Shown piece after piece: positions 35,810 to 44,797 of a stretch of 64,000 bases of DNA. Each line of letters starts with the position of its first letter. The first letter of the stretch is position 1. The DNA lies in NCBI RefSeq assembly GCF_905372525.1, contig NZ_CAJPPN010000005.1, forward strand, positions 1 to 64,000, in the 5' to 3' direction. Position numbers and translations under genes: made by a program. The notes beneath the pieces were generated by a model. It saw nothing but the letters and a program-made list of their open reading frames with translations, searched no databases and was not told where the DNA came from. Source of the DNA: an uncultured Porphyromonas sp. Its GTDB lineage: Bacteria; Bacteroidota; Bacteroidia; Bacteroidales; Porphyromonadaceae.

Positions 35810-36486
35810 GACGGCTCGTTGCTTTTCTATTGAGTCTTTTCCTCTTAGCTTCGTGCGGGACGAAGAGACGTCCGAGGAGCTTTCGCCCCCCTAGGGAGCG
35901 AGCTCGGATAGAGATAGGCGCCTTTGCTCAAGAGCTCCAGCAGTCGCTCCGCAGGCAAAGGTCTGCTCTGCTTCGGGAAGTACCAGGGCTTGGTGCTGGG
36001 GCGCACCGTGTGATCTTCGTTCCCACCCTTCGCTTCAAGGAAGAGATAAGCAAATATGAGTACTACACGAAGCTGAGACGCCAGCCATACTTCCACACCT
36101 GGGAGGAATTCTTTGCGCTGCTGGATACGAGGAGCTTCAAAAGGGTTGCCGTGTTTGTAGAACAGGAGGATGAGCGCTGGTATACCTGCGACCTTGCCAA
36201 CCCTAGAAGGAGACTTATACCGATAGACTCTGTAGAGAGATGCTTCCTGGAGGAGCTATTGGGTCGGGGAGAGCCACTGGCCTTTAGGAGCATACAGGAG
36301 GGCTATCGTTGTTATTTCATTCGTGCGGGGCAGCTAGAGGTCTATAGATCGCCTAGGGATAGAATGGTGCCCCCCTCAGAGGTGCTCCCCGAGGTCGTCC
36401 AAATTTACTCAAAGCTTGCACCTGTCCATCTCCGTGGGCGGAGCTATAAGCAGATGCAGTGGCTGGGGAAACGGCTACTTAGGTAG
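35806..36486 (+). CDS. Lipoprotein, candidate immunity protein for the RHS toxin
   Basis: A 226-residue lipoprotein that I do not recognise. The signal MRRLVAFLLSLFLLASC ends in a lipobox (LLASC), placing the protein on a membrane facing the periplasm or outside. The mature part is basic and has WYTC in the middle. Its ATG overlaps the toxin stop codon (ATGA), the tightest coupling in the island, which is how immunity genes usually sit behind polymorphic toxins. Several aligned features (VPTLRF/VPQIGL, LLD, WYxC, LxVYR) suggest distant relation to the lipoprotein at 36568-37242. Immunity is inference from position only. Confidence 0.75.
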   Translation: MRRLVAFLLSLFLLASCGTKRRPRSFRPPRERARIEIGAFAQELQQSLRRQRSALLREVPGLGAGAHRVIFVPTLRFKEEISKYEYYTKLRRQPYFHTWEEFFALLDTRSFKRVAVFVEQEDERWYTCDLANPRRRLIPIDSVERCFLEELLGRGEPLAFRSIQEGYRCYFIRAGQLEVYRSPRDRMVPPSEVLPEVVQIYSKLAPVHLRGRSYKQMQWLGKRLLR

Positions 36487-36567
36487 GCGGAAAAGAATAA
36501 AGTAAAAACATGAGCATAGCCCTCGTGACTAGTGAGGGCTAGACTCGAGAATGAAAGAGTGATCAAA

Positions 36568-37242
36568 ATGGTCTTGCGTAAGCTTATCTGGATACTCTGT
36601 GGGGTCATGCTCCTCTGTGGTGCGAACTCGTGCTACATCCCTCGGGACCAAAAGGAGATCAAGCCCTATCTCTCCCTAGAGCAGTTCTTGAGTCAGATGG
36701 AGACGAATCTGGCTGTTCACCGAGATGAATATCTAGCGGTGCAGTGGATCTCTGCTGATAGCTTCCTTCGGGTCGTAGTTGTGCCACAGATAGGATTAAG
36801 ACGGAGTGTACGACGACTGCCTTACTCAGTCTTAGATACGCTGTCTCTTGGCTCTGTCTGGAGCCTTCTAGATCCTAACTTTGTGATTGGGGGTAAGGCT
36901 TACCTACTGGATGTAGATTCTACATGGTACCAGTGTTTTCTTGGAGGGAGGATAGAAGAACTCCCGCACTCCATAATGCCAGATGATCCTATGATACCTC
37001 TTCTGTCCTCGTCGGTGTCTCTTACGGTATTTTACTTGGGGAATCCAGATCTTGGCCTTCTCGTATATTACGACCAAGAGACCAAGGAGCTCCGTGTGTA
37101 TCGTACTTGCGACCCTTATGGAGAGGTTCCTATCGACTCCCTGCTAGAGGAATATTACTTCAAGAGTCTGCGCCAAGGATCATATTCTAGGGACGTAGAT
37201 ATACGTAACCAAAAAATGGGCCCTCCAGTCTATATAGAGTAA
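36568..37242 (+). CDS. Lipoprotein, probable paralogue of the preceding gene
   Basis: A 224-residue lipoprotein of unknown family. I start it at the ATG at 36568 (MVLRKLIWILCGVMLLCGAN), because the signal then ends in the lipobox ANSC; a GTG at 36532 would add 12 charged residues before it. The mature region is acidic, with VVVVPQIGL, SLLDPN, STWYQCFL and KELRVYRTCD, which line up in order with similar motifs of the lipoprotein at 35806. It may be a second or older immunity gene retained after toxin-tip exchange. Moderately confident that it is a gene, not confident in function. Confidence 0.7.
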   Translation: MVLRKLIWILCGVMLLCGANSCYIPRDQKEIKPYLSLEQFLSQMETNLAVHRDEYLAVQWISADSFLRVVVVPQIGLRRSVRRLPYSVLDTLSLGSVWSLLDPNFVIGGKAYLLDVDSTWYQCFLGGRIEELPHSIMPDDPMIPLLSSSVSLTVFYLGNPDLGLLVYYDQETKELRVYRTCDPYGEVPIDSLLEEYYFKSLRQGSYSRDVDIRNQKMGPPVYIE

Positions 37243-37413
37243 GCAGTGGTGTAGGGAAGCCTTCCTACCTCTCTACCCCACACGATGAGGACTAGACACC
37301 CAATGAAGCCTCTAGAGGGGATAAGACGAGACCTATGTTATTTAGGCTACACTCCCTAGTAGGCACAGTACGGGTAAGTCATGTGTACCAACACTTCATC
37401 ATTAAGTAGCACT

Positions 37414-38376
37414 ATGAAACTAAGATTATTCTTGATCACCTTGCTCTTCTGTGGGAGTATGTAGGCTCAGCGTGTCGCCGTTAAGCTCTCACTAGAGTGG
37501 AGGGATAGAGCAAAGGCTTGGCCTGACCGAGGATGGTGGCAACGTACCCTATTGCATGATCTATCCCCAAAATTAGATACCCTGAGTAGGATCCCCTTCC
37601 TGAGGATCGAGTACCACAACAAGGGGAACAAGAACTGCTACGTCCCAACCATTGCGACCTCTTATGGTAGCTTTGCTCCAGTAGGAGGTTTTAATGGGAC
37701 AATCTGCTCAGAGAGTGACTATGGGCTAAGTAAGGCGCATGATCCTCTGCTGGAAGCACAGTTCCTGCTGGATACTACCCGCTATCTTGTGGAGGGTGAA
37801 GTCTACAATGATGCCCCAAGATACTATACCCTGGTCCCATTCTTCTTCTCCAGTAGGTGGGATCCCGAATATGGCAAGATGCATATGCCTTCGATCGAGT
37901 GGACAATCGATGAGCGCGAAGAGCTAATCCCCCCACGAGAGGTCTATGAGGGGGAGGGGGTTGGCTCAGCTATGGGCTATGCACGGCTCCAATGGTATCT
38001 CTATGTATCCAGCATCAGTGACTCCCTTGTAGCTGACTATTCCAATCGGCTACGTGCGGAGGAGATGATAGCTCGTTACCTACGATCAATCATCTACCAG
38101 TATGACTTCCCAGATCATGCCGTCCTACTACCAGCACATGGGGTGAGGGTCGAGTATCTAAATCTCCTGGCATTCTCTCTAGCTGGTATTTCCTTTCGGG
38201 TATTCATCCCCTCGGATATCTTCCACAAGGATCTATTTCATGGGCGAGGAGTGATTACCGACTCTGTTGGGAAGAGATATGTCCCCTATACCGAGATGAT
38301 CAAGTCTGTGACCCTCCAGATTGACTTCAGCGAGTCCTCTATGGGTAAGAAGTCACTGTACAATAGCCGAAGGTGA
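37414..38376 (+). pseudogene. Secreted-protein paralogue with an in-frame TAG in its signal peptide
   Basis: Reading from the ATG at 37414 gives MKLRLFLITLLFCGSM, then TAG at 37462-37464, then AQRVAVKLSLEWRDRAKAW and on in the same frame to 38376. The stop falls exactly at the signal-peptide cleavage region, and the remaining 300 or so codons are fully open. Parts match the two secreted proteins at 39185 and 40079: a starting beta-strand (VAVKLSLEW / IAISLRVSW), a DTLSRIPFLRIEYHN block, and a late LLAFSLAGISFRVFIPSD block. So this is a recently broken third copy, a read-through gene or a sequence error. A TTG at 37552 could start a leaderless product, which seems unlikely. Confidence 0.75.
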
Positions 38377-38474
38377 GAGCAGGGGAAGTGTGTAAAGTGT
38401 GACGATATAGGGGAGCTGTGGCATCCCTGCCAAATCGCTTGTATGAACGATAGATATAATGTTATGATGTCCGT

Positions 38475-38666
38475 CACGTAGACGTATTTGCTATTGGAGA
38501 TCTTGTGTGATTCTCGGAGGATGTAGAACAAGCTATATCAATCAGAGGGCAAGGAGTTTTCGTAGCCATAAAGATCGAAGCCCTAGCACAGGCGCACAAA
38601 TCTCTCCCTTGGGGGGATGTCGCTATCCCTCTACTATTGTTCCTCCTTTTAGTTTTCCTCATTTAG
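38475..38666 (+). pseudogene. Possible gene remnant
   Basis: One frame reads RHVDVFAIGDLV, a TGA at 38508-38510, then FSEDVEQAISIRGQGVFVAI and a hydrophobic C-terminal tail (VAIPLLLFLLLVFLI) before TAG. There is no start codon of its own. The composition looks protein-like, ending as a membrane tail, so it may be the end of a decayed gene. Very tentative; the rest of the gap 38377-38680 shows nothing clear. Confidence 0.25.
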
Positions 38667-38680
38667 ACAAACAATAGATT

Positions 38681-39136
38681 ATGAATAAGAGAATAACGTT
38701 ACTCGCAGTTGCCCTTCTGCTACTGACAGGGTGTGACTTCATACCGAAGATTGTGGCACGTAGAGTAGTATACACGGTTCAAGAGATTAATGCAACTCCT
38801 GATACGATGTATTATAGCTCCTATTTCCGTCGAATGGGTGATCCCTTCATCGTTGCGCCGAGTATTTTTGTCCCAATTCTCCCCGGAGATTCAAGTCAAC
38901 AATCTGTTCTTGATCGTAGTGAACTGTATAGCCATCCAGAGCGCTATCGATATTATATCTGGTTTGCCTCTCGGGAGACCTACTGGAAGAATGAAAGTTT
39001 GCCGCCAGCCAACTATGGTAAGCCTTCCCTATATGATACGGTGCTGTCGTACACGATAGCAGAGCTCAAGGCGATGAACTACCGGGTGGTCTACCGGGGT
39101 AAGCCAGTCACCCCCAGAGGTGAGCAAAGCTTGTAG
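38681..39136 (+). CDS. Small lipoprotein of unknown function
   Basis: A 151-residue lipoprotein with signal MNKRITLLAVALLLLTGC and lipobox LTGC. The mature part starts DFIPKIVARRVVYTVQEINA, is rich in Tyr and Ser, and ends with a Lys/Arg-rich tail. I find no catalytic motif or known family. It lies between the broken paralogue and the intact pair, so it belongs to the small-exported-protein cluster behind the RHS gene. Confidence 0.65.
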   Translation: MNKRITLLAVALLLLTGCDFIPKIVARRVVYTVQEINATPDTMYYSSYFRRMGDPFIVAPSIFVPILPGDSSQQSVLDRSELYSHPERYRYYIWFASRETYWKNESLPPANYGKPSLYDTVLSYTIAELKAMNYRVVYRGKPVTPRGEQSL

Positions 39137-39184
39137 CGAGGGGGCGAAGACTATTGTCTCATGGATTGTAACAAGGTACATACA

Positions 39185-40063
39185 ATGAATATGGAGCTGG
39201 GAGTAGTAAAGGTCTATATGCTCCTCGGATTCCTCTTCTTGACCACGCTCAGCGCCGAGGCCCAGATCGCTATAAGTCTGCGGGTCAGCTGGCGCGCAGA
39301 GGTGAACCCGCTAGACACAGCGAAGCGACCGATCAACGTGCCCTACCTACATGTGGTGTATCGCAACGATAGTAACACAGACTACTATCTGGTACGTAGG
39401 GATAGGTGTAGATGGATCTTCCCTTACATTGATTTTTTCGAAGATTTACTTCAGTATCCAGAAAACTATGACTATGAAAATCATAATGAGGTAAGGGCGA
39501 TGCAGTTCAAGGTTTACCCAGAGCAGGAACGGGTGCACAAGAGCCATCAAGTCATCCTAGGGTGTAGCGGGTGGGAGATAGACCAAGAGTCCTCCACCTC
39601 ATCCCATAGGAGCCGCTCTAGTGATCCACAGGTAGACTGGAGTGAGAGTGTGGAGTACCTGCAGTATATCCTATACTGCCTCAGGGCTCCAGCACGAAGA
39701 GACCCTCACGCTCTGAAGGTGTATAGCCCGCAAGATAACCTTCATTCCGTAGCCAAGAAGCCCTACAAGACTGACGGGATACTGCGCCTGCTGGAGGGGC
39801 GCCTAGCCTTCCTCCCGGCTCGGAGTGAGCGGGAGTATATCTACAGCCTGCTGGCCTTTCGGATGATGCGAGGGCGCTTCCACTTTGTCATTCCGAACTG
39901 GGTGGCGAAGGATACGACTATCGCTAATGAGGCTCTAGGAATGGAGGGAGATCCGAATCCACTCTATAATGGGGAGTCCCAACTGCCTCTTCCCAAGCTC
40001 TATGAGGGCTACCAGCTCTATCTAGGTCGGGTGAAGGGATGCTCCCTCTGGATCGAGATGTAA
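39185..40063 (+). CDS. Secreted protein, tandem paralogue 1
   Basis: An exported protein of 292 residues from the ATG at 39185; in-frame ATGs at 39161, 39191 and within the signal make the exact start uncertain. The signal includes MLLGFLFLTTLSAEAQ. The mature part opens IAISLRVSWRAEVNPLDTAK, then NVPYLHVVYRNDSNTDYYLV and RWIFP. A central acidic region follows, then EYIYSLLAFRMMRGRFHFVI near the C-terminus. These blocks recur in the next gene (15 bp downstream) and, more weakly, in the broken gene at 37414. The alternating hydrophobic pattern suggests a beta-sandwich. Family unknown. Candidate roles are immunity or accessory surface protein. Confidence 0.75.
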   Translation: MNMELGVVKVYMLLGFLFLTTLSAEAQIAISLRVSWRAEVNPLDTAKRPINVPYLHVVYRNDSNTDYYLVRRDRCRWIFPYIDFFEDLLQYPENYDYENHNEVRAMQFKVYPEQERVHKSHQVILGCSGWEIDQESSTSSHRSRSSDPQVDWSESVEYLQYILYCLRAPARRDPHALKVYSPQDNLHSVAKKPYKTDGILRLLEGRLAFLPARSEREYIYSLLAFRMMRGRFHFVIPNWVAKDTTIANEALGMEGDPNPLYNGESQLPLPKLYEGYQLYLGRVKGCSLWIEM

Positions 40064-40078
40064 TAAAATGAGGAGAAG

Positions 40079-40999
40079 ATGAACACCATTATGCTACTGC
40101 TAAGGAGGCTCGTCCTCATCATCCTACTACTGCCATCAATGTGTACAGTCTATGCCGAGGATAGGATCTCGGTACACTTCGAGGTGCGCTGGCATCGGGA
40201 GCATAATCCGATGGATACGCTGAGGCGGGAGCTTGATGTACCCTATCTGCATGTAGTGTATCAGAACCATACGGATACAGCCTACTATCTGGTGCGTCAG
40301 GATCAGAGCAACTGGATTTTCCCCCGACTGCGCTATTACACCGTGATCGAGGATGGCTCACGTCCAGAGAAATATAATCTGACATACTACGTGCCACGCT
40401 GGGCCACCTACCCCCTAAAGGGAGCAGGGCGCAGTGTACGTGAGAGACGGCACTACACCCATCATGTGCTCCTACGGGATCAGGCTTGGGAAGTGGAGCT
40501 AGAGCCCTCCATCGTGGATGGACAACCTAAGCCTCGTATCGCCTATGGTGAAGGGATGGACAACTGGAGTGAGTGCGCCTATTACCTTCAGGGATATTTG
40601 TACTACCTCATGACCCCACAACTGGATCATGATTGGTATCAAGTCACGTATCTCTCCGAGCATATGGAACATTCGGTGGGGATGGAAATGGTGGGAACGG
40701 AGGGCACACTGAAGCCCTTCGTCCATCGTCTAGCCTTTGTCCCTGCTCACTGTAGGCGGGAGTACGTGTATAGCCTACTAGCCTTTGCTGTGATCCATGG
40801 GCGCTGGCAGTTCCTCCTGCCCGACTGGGAGGCTAGTGGTCGCCTTCGAGATGAGTGTATCCCACTGAACGTCTACCAGCTCCGAGGCAAAGGCTCTACT
40901 GCATCCGCCCCATCGGGCTATCCACTCCCTGAGCACTACGAGGGCTACCAGCTCTATCGGGGATGGGTACGTGGCGACTCCATCTCGATAAAGATGTAG
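40079..40999 (+). CDS. Secreted protein, tandem paralogue 2
   Basis: A 306-residue exported protein with signal MNTIMLLLRRLVLIILLLPS ending near VYA-E. It opens ISVHFEVRWHREHNPMDTLR and continues DVPYLHVVYQNHTDTAYYLV and NWIFP, almost block for block like the gene just upstream, and shares EYVYSLLAFAVIHGRWQFLL and the ending LYRGWVRGDSISIKM. Clearly a tandem duplicate. It closes the RHS island; the aspS promoter follows after about 150 bp. Confidence 0.78.
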   Translation: MNTIMLLLRRLVLIILLLPSMCTVYAEDRISVHFEVRWHREHNPMDTLRRELDVPYLHVVYQNHTDTAYYLVRQDQSNWIFPRLRYYTVIEDGSRPEKYNLTYYVPRWATYPLKGAGRSVRERRHYTHHVLLRDQAWEVELEPSIVDGQPKPRIAYGEGMDNWSECAYYLQGYLYYLMTPQLDHDWYQVTYLSEHMEHSVGMEMVGTEGTLKPFVHRLAFVPAHCRREYVYSLLAFAVIHGRWQFLLPDWEASGRLRDECIPLNVYQLRGKGSTASAPSGYPLPEHYEGYQLYRGWVRGDSISIKM

Positions 41000-41155
41000 T
41001 GAAGTGGCGGGGGAAGTGATAGGATATGACCTCACGTATCTAGGGGGTGTCTGTAGGAAGCCCGGAGAGAGGTCTACTTCCGCTAAGTCTTTTTGTCCCC
41101 AGTGTTCTACTTATGGGAGGAATGTATCAGTAGCGGAGGAACACTGAAAACTTTG

Positions 41156-41163
41156 TATTTTTG
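41156..41163 (+). promoter_or_regulatory. -7 promoter element of aspS
   Basis: TATTTTTG fits TAnnTTTG in an AT-rich stretch, 77 bp before the aspS ATG. No clear -33 element. Confidence 0.55.
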
Positions 41164-41240
41164 TGGTACAAACATTATTACTACAAAGGGCGAAGTGACA
41201 GCTCAAAGGAGCCTCGTCCATCCAAGGAGAAGAAAAAGAT

Positions 41241-43004
41241 ATGTATCGTACTACTACCTGTGGCGCACTGCGCCTCAGCAACGTCGGGGAGCAGGTGACG
41301 CTCGCTGGTTGGGTTCAGAAGGCACGTCGTATGGGGGGGATGACCTTCATCGACCTAAGAGATAGATATGGGATCACACAGCTTGTCTTCAATGAGGCTG
41401 TTGTCGGGGAGGCACTTGTCGCCGAGGCCGAGAAGCTCGGACGTGAGTATGTGATCCAGATCGTGGGCACAGTCTCCGAGCGTGAGAACAAGAACCCAAA
41501 GCTCCCTACGGGCGATATTGAGATCGCCGTTAGCTCCCTTCGTATCCTCAACCCTTCGGAGGTGCCTCCCTTCACGATCGAGGATGATACCGATGGCGGG
41601 GATGACCTCAGGATGAAGTACCGATACCTAGACCTACGCCGTAGCTGTGTGAGGTCCAACCTCGAGCTACGTCACCGCTTTGCCCTAGCAGTACGTCGCT
41701 ACCTCGATGCCGAAGGCTTCCTAGAGGTAGAGACCCCTGTACTCATCAAGTCCACCCCCGAGGGTGCTCGTGACTTCGTCGTCCCCTCGCGTATGAACTC
41801 CAACCAGTTCTACGCCCTACCACAGTCCCCTCAGACCTTCAAGCAGCTCCTCATGGTCAGTGGCTTCGACCGCTACTTCCAGATCGTGAAGTGCTTCCGT
41901 GATGAAGACCTACGTGCTGACCGCCAGCCTGAGTTCACACAGATCGACTGTGAGATGAGCTTCGTGGAGCAGGAGGATGTGCTCTCTATCTTTGAGGGCA
42001 TGACACAGTACCTATTCAAGGAACTACTCGATCTGGATATTCCCGTACCCTTCCCTCGTATGAGCTGGCATGATGCGATGAAGCGCTACGGCTCTGATAA
42101 GCCCGATACACGCTTCGGCATGGAGTTCGTGGAAGTGAAGAATGTATTGCAGGGGCATGGCTTCTCGGTCTTCGATAACGCTGCCTATATCGGGGCGATC
42201 GTTGCACCAGGTGCTGCTAGCTATACCCGCAAGCAGCTGGATGCGCTCACGGACTTCGTGAAGCGTCCTCAGGTCGGGGCCTCGGGTATGGTCTATGCTC
42301 GTGTAGAGGCTGATGGTACGGTCAAGAGCAGTGTCGATAAGTTCTACACGCAGGAGACGCTCCAGAGCCTAGCCACAGAGACTGGTGCCAAGGCTGGTGA
42401 CCTCATCCTCATCCTCTCGGGTGGTGATGCGATGAAGGTACGTAAGCAGCTCTCGGAGCTCCGACTAGAGATGGGCTCACAGCTAGGGCTGCGAGACAAG
42501 AAGAAGTTCTCCTGCCTCTGGGTGGTAGACTTCCCGCTCTTCGAGTGGGACGAGGAGACACAACGCTTCTACGCAATGCATCATCCCTTCACTTCGCCCA
42601 AGCCCGAGGATATTCCCCTACTGGATAGCGATCCAGGTGCAGTACGTGCCAATGCGTATGATATGGTCATCAACGGCGTAGAGGTCGGTGGTGGATCGAT
42701 CCGTATCCACGACAGCAAGCTCCAGGCACGTATGTTTGACCTCCTTGGCTTCACGCCAGAGAAGGCTCAGGAGCAGTTCGGCTTCCTAATGAATGCCTTC
42801 AAGTATGGTGCCCCTCCCCACGGGGGCTTGGCTTATGGTCTCGACCGCTTCGTCTCGCTCTTTGCTGGGCTAGATAGCATCCGAGACTGTATCGCCTTCC
42901 CCAAGAACAATGCCGGGCGTGACGTGATGATCGATGCCCCCTCGCTTATTGACCAGGAGCAGCTCGATGAGCTCCATCTGCGTCTCACCCCTGCTACGAA
43001 GTAA
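41241..43004 (+). CDS. aspS: Aspartate--tRNA ligase
   Basis: Class IIb aminoacyl-tRNA synthetase of 587 residues, the bacterial long form. An N-terminal OB-fold anticodon-binding domain ([20 protein letters not shown]) is followed by motif 1 ([20 protein letters not shown]), motif 2 ([20 protein letters not shown]), a GAD insertion domain (about 290-410) and motif 3 ([15 protein letters not shown]). Everything is intact. The gene marks the return to core chromosome after the RHS island and leads into 43035 (30 bp gap). Confidence 0.97.
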   Translation: MYRTTTCGALRLSNVGEQVTLAGWVQKARRMGGMTFIDLRDRYGITQLVFNEAVVGEALVAEAEKLGREYVIQIVGTVSERENKNPKLPTGDIEIAVSSLRILNPSEVPPFTIEDDTDGGDDLRMKYRYLDLRRSCVRSNLELRHRFALAVRRYLDAEGFLEVETPVLIKSTPEGARDFVVPSRMNSNQFYALPQSPQTFKQLLMVSGFDRYFQIVKCFRDEDLRADRQPEFTQIDCEMSFVEQEDVLSIFEGMTQYLFKELLDLDIPVPFPRMSWHDAMKRYGSDKPDTRFGMEFVEVKNVLQGHGFSVFDNAAYIGAIVAPGAASYTRKQLDALTDFVKRPQVGASGMVYARVEADGTVKSSVDKFYTQETLQSLATETGAKAGDLILILSGGDAMKVRKQLSELRLEMGSQLGLRDKKKFSCLWVVDFPLFEWDEETQRFYAMHHPFTSPKPEDIPLLDSDPGAVRANAYDMVINGVEVGGGSIRIHDSKLQARMFDLLGFTPEKAQEQFGFLMNAFKYGAPPHGGLAYGLDRFVSLFAGLDSIRDCIAFPKNNAGRDVMIDAPSLIDQEQLDELHLRLTPATK

Positions 43005-43034
43005 TTACCCACCCCTTAGTATACCGATTGCCGA

Positions 43035-43583
43035 ATGATCTATCGTCTATTGATGCTCTCCGATGAGAATGACTACTTCAAGCGAGAGCTACAGATCGAC
43101 TCCGAAGCCACGTTCCTCGAGCTGAATGATTTCATCCTCGATGCGGTAGGCTATGCCCATGATGAGCTGACTACCTTCCACATCTGCGACGAGGCCTGGC
43201 AGAAGGAGCAGGAGGTCACGATGATGGACATGGGGATGAGCTCCGAGTACGACAGCTACCTGATGGAGAGTACCCCACTAGAGGAGCTCCTTGATCACAA
43301 GGGGCAGCATCTCTTCTTCGTCTTCGATATGCTCTCCGAGCGAGGCTTCTTCATTGAGCTCGTAGAGATGATCCCGGGGAAGAGCTTGGACAAGCCCATC
43401 ATCACGCATGCTGAGGGCAAGGCTCCTCAGCAACTCGCCTCCATAGATGTGGCCGCCTCTCGCTCTGTCGCTCCAGCCTCGGGCGAGGTGTGGGATGAGG
43501 ATGGCCTAGAGGAGGACTCCATCGATGAGGGTGAGATCGACCTCGAGGGCTTCGATATCGCCGATGCAGAGAGCCTCTACTAG
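43035..43583 (+). CDS. pRiA4b ORF-3-like (IS1096 passenger TnpR-like) protein
   Basis: A 182-residue acidic cytoplasmic protein resembling the plasmid pRiA4b ORF-3-like family (PF07929), often labelled IS1096 passenger TnpR-like. The pattern matches: IYRLLMLSDENDYFKRELQI, then TFLELNDFILDAVGYAHDEL, then FHICDEAWQKEQEV, and LFFVFDMLSERGFFIELVEM. The C-terminus is a long Glu/Asp-rich tail. Despite the family label there is no transposon here; homologues are ordinary chromosomal genes in Bacteroidetes. Its end overlaps the miaA start by 20 bp in another frame. Confidence 0.75.
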   Translation: MIYRLLMLSDENDYFKRELQIDSEATFLELNDFILDAVGYAHDELTTFHICDEAWQKEQEVTMMDMGMSSEYDSYLMESTPLEELLDHKGQHLFFVFDMLSERGFFIELVEMIPGKSLDKPIITHAEGKAPQQLASIDVAASRSVAPASGEVWDEDGLEEDSIDEGEIDLEGFDIADAESLY

Positions 43584-44511
43584 AGACCAGCGTCCCACGC
43601 TCATCGTACTCCTAGGCCCTACGGGCGTAGGGAAGACATCCCTAGGGGTGCAGCTCGCCCTCCAGCTAGGCTGTAGCATCCTCTCGGCGGACTCCCGACA
43701 GATCTATCGTGAGCTACCTATAGGCACAGCAGCCCCGACTCCAGAGGAGCGGGCTGCTGTGCCTCATTACTTCGTAGGGACACACAGTGTCACCGAGGGC
43801 TATAGCGCAGCCAGCTACGAGGCCGATGTGCTGTGTCTACTCGAGGGACTCTTTGTAGATCATCCCATCCAGCTCCTCTCGGGAGGCTCGATGATGTACA
43901 TAGACGCTGTATGCCGGGGTATCGATGAGATACCTGATGTGGATCCTGCTATCCGCACGGAGGTCTGGCATCGCTATGAGATGCAGGGGCTAGCCCCTAT
44001 TCTCTCCGAGCTGGAGCACCTTGACCCTAGGTACTATGCTACAGTAGATCATCAGAACTATAAGCGTGTCCTACACGGCTACGAGGTCTGCCTCTCGACG
44101 GGAAGGCCCTTCTCCTCCTTCCATACAGGGCAGGCGAAGCATCGTCCTTTCGATATGATCAAGATAGGCTTAACCCGAGAGCGTGAGGAGCTCTATGCCC
44201 GCATCGATGAGCGAGTACTCCAGATGATGTCGCTGGGGCTGGAGGCTGAGGCTCGTGCGGTCTATCCCCATCGTCACCTCAATGCGCTCAATACGGTGGG
44301 CTATAAGGAGCTCTTTGCCTACTTCGACGGCATGATCTCCCTCGAGGAGGCTATCCGTCTCATCCAGCGCAACAGCCGCCATTATGCCCGTAAGCAACTC
44401 ACCTGGTGGAAGCGTGACCCCGAGGTGCACTGGTATCACCCCGAGGATATAGAGGGTATAGAGAATGCCCTCGGGAGACATGCCTACTTGTATAGGGGAG
44501 AGTGGGGCTAA
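43564..44511 (+). CDS. miaA: tRNA dimethylallyltransferase
   Basis: Adds the isopentenyl group to A37 of tRNAs reading UNN codons. It has 315 residues from the ATG at 43564 (MQRASTRDQRP), which overlaps the previous gene by 20 bp; a start farther upstream would add only Ser/Arg-rich shadow. The P-loop GPTGVGKTSL, the DSRQIYRELPIGTAAPT motif, the SGGSMMYIDA block and the C-terminal YARKQLTWWKRDP are all present. Probably translationally coupled to the pRiA4b-like gene. Confidence 0.94.
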   Translation: MQRASTRDQRPTLIVLLGPTGVGKTSLGVQLALQLGCSILSADSRQIYRELPIGTAAPTPEERAAVPHYFVGTHSVTEGYSAASYEADVLCLLEGLFVDHPIQLLSGGSMMYIDAVCRGIDEIPDVDPAIRTEVWHRYEMQGLAPILSELEHLDPRYYATVDHQNYKRVLHGYEVCLSTGRPFSSFHTGQAKHRPFDMIKIGLTREREELYARIDERVLQMMSLGLEAEARAVYPHRHLNALNTVGYKELFAYFDGMISLEEAIRLIQRNSRHYARKQLTWWKRDPEVHWYHPEDIEGIENALGRHAYLYRGEWG

Positions 44512-44627
44512 GACTCCGTATCTCAGGCAGTGGTGTAAAAATGGAATGCCAATAAGTGGAGTCTAGTGGTCACTTTAGGGTGAAAGGAGGGGGAGACCTA
44601 TGATTTTACGACAGAGAGGGAAAATAA

Positions 44628-44659
44628 TTTGCTTAGGTGTACTTAATTCCTTAGCTTTG
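44628..44659 (+). promoter_or_regulatory. Promoter of the korAB operon
   Basis: TTTG (44628-44631), a 20-nt spacer and TAGCTTTG (44652-44659) form a near-ideal promoter. The korA ATG is 138 bp downstream, so the leader is long. Confidence 0.8.
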
Positions 44660-44797
44660 TGTCGCATATTTAGTAGATGCAATAGATTGTCGGCGTAGGA
44701 CGGCCTTGATCACAGGTAACGGTGCTATCATAACCATACTCTCACAGTAGTGCTGAGGCTCGTGCCACAATGACACACATCAGATATATAAAGAACT

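Noticed and set aside
43035..43583. An insertion sequence suggested by the IS1096 passenger label
   Set aside because: No transposase and no terminal repeats; it is a normal chromosomal gene overlapping miaA.
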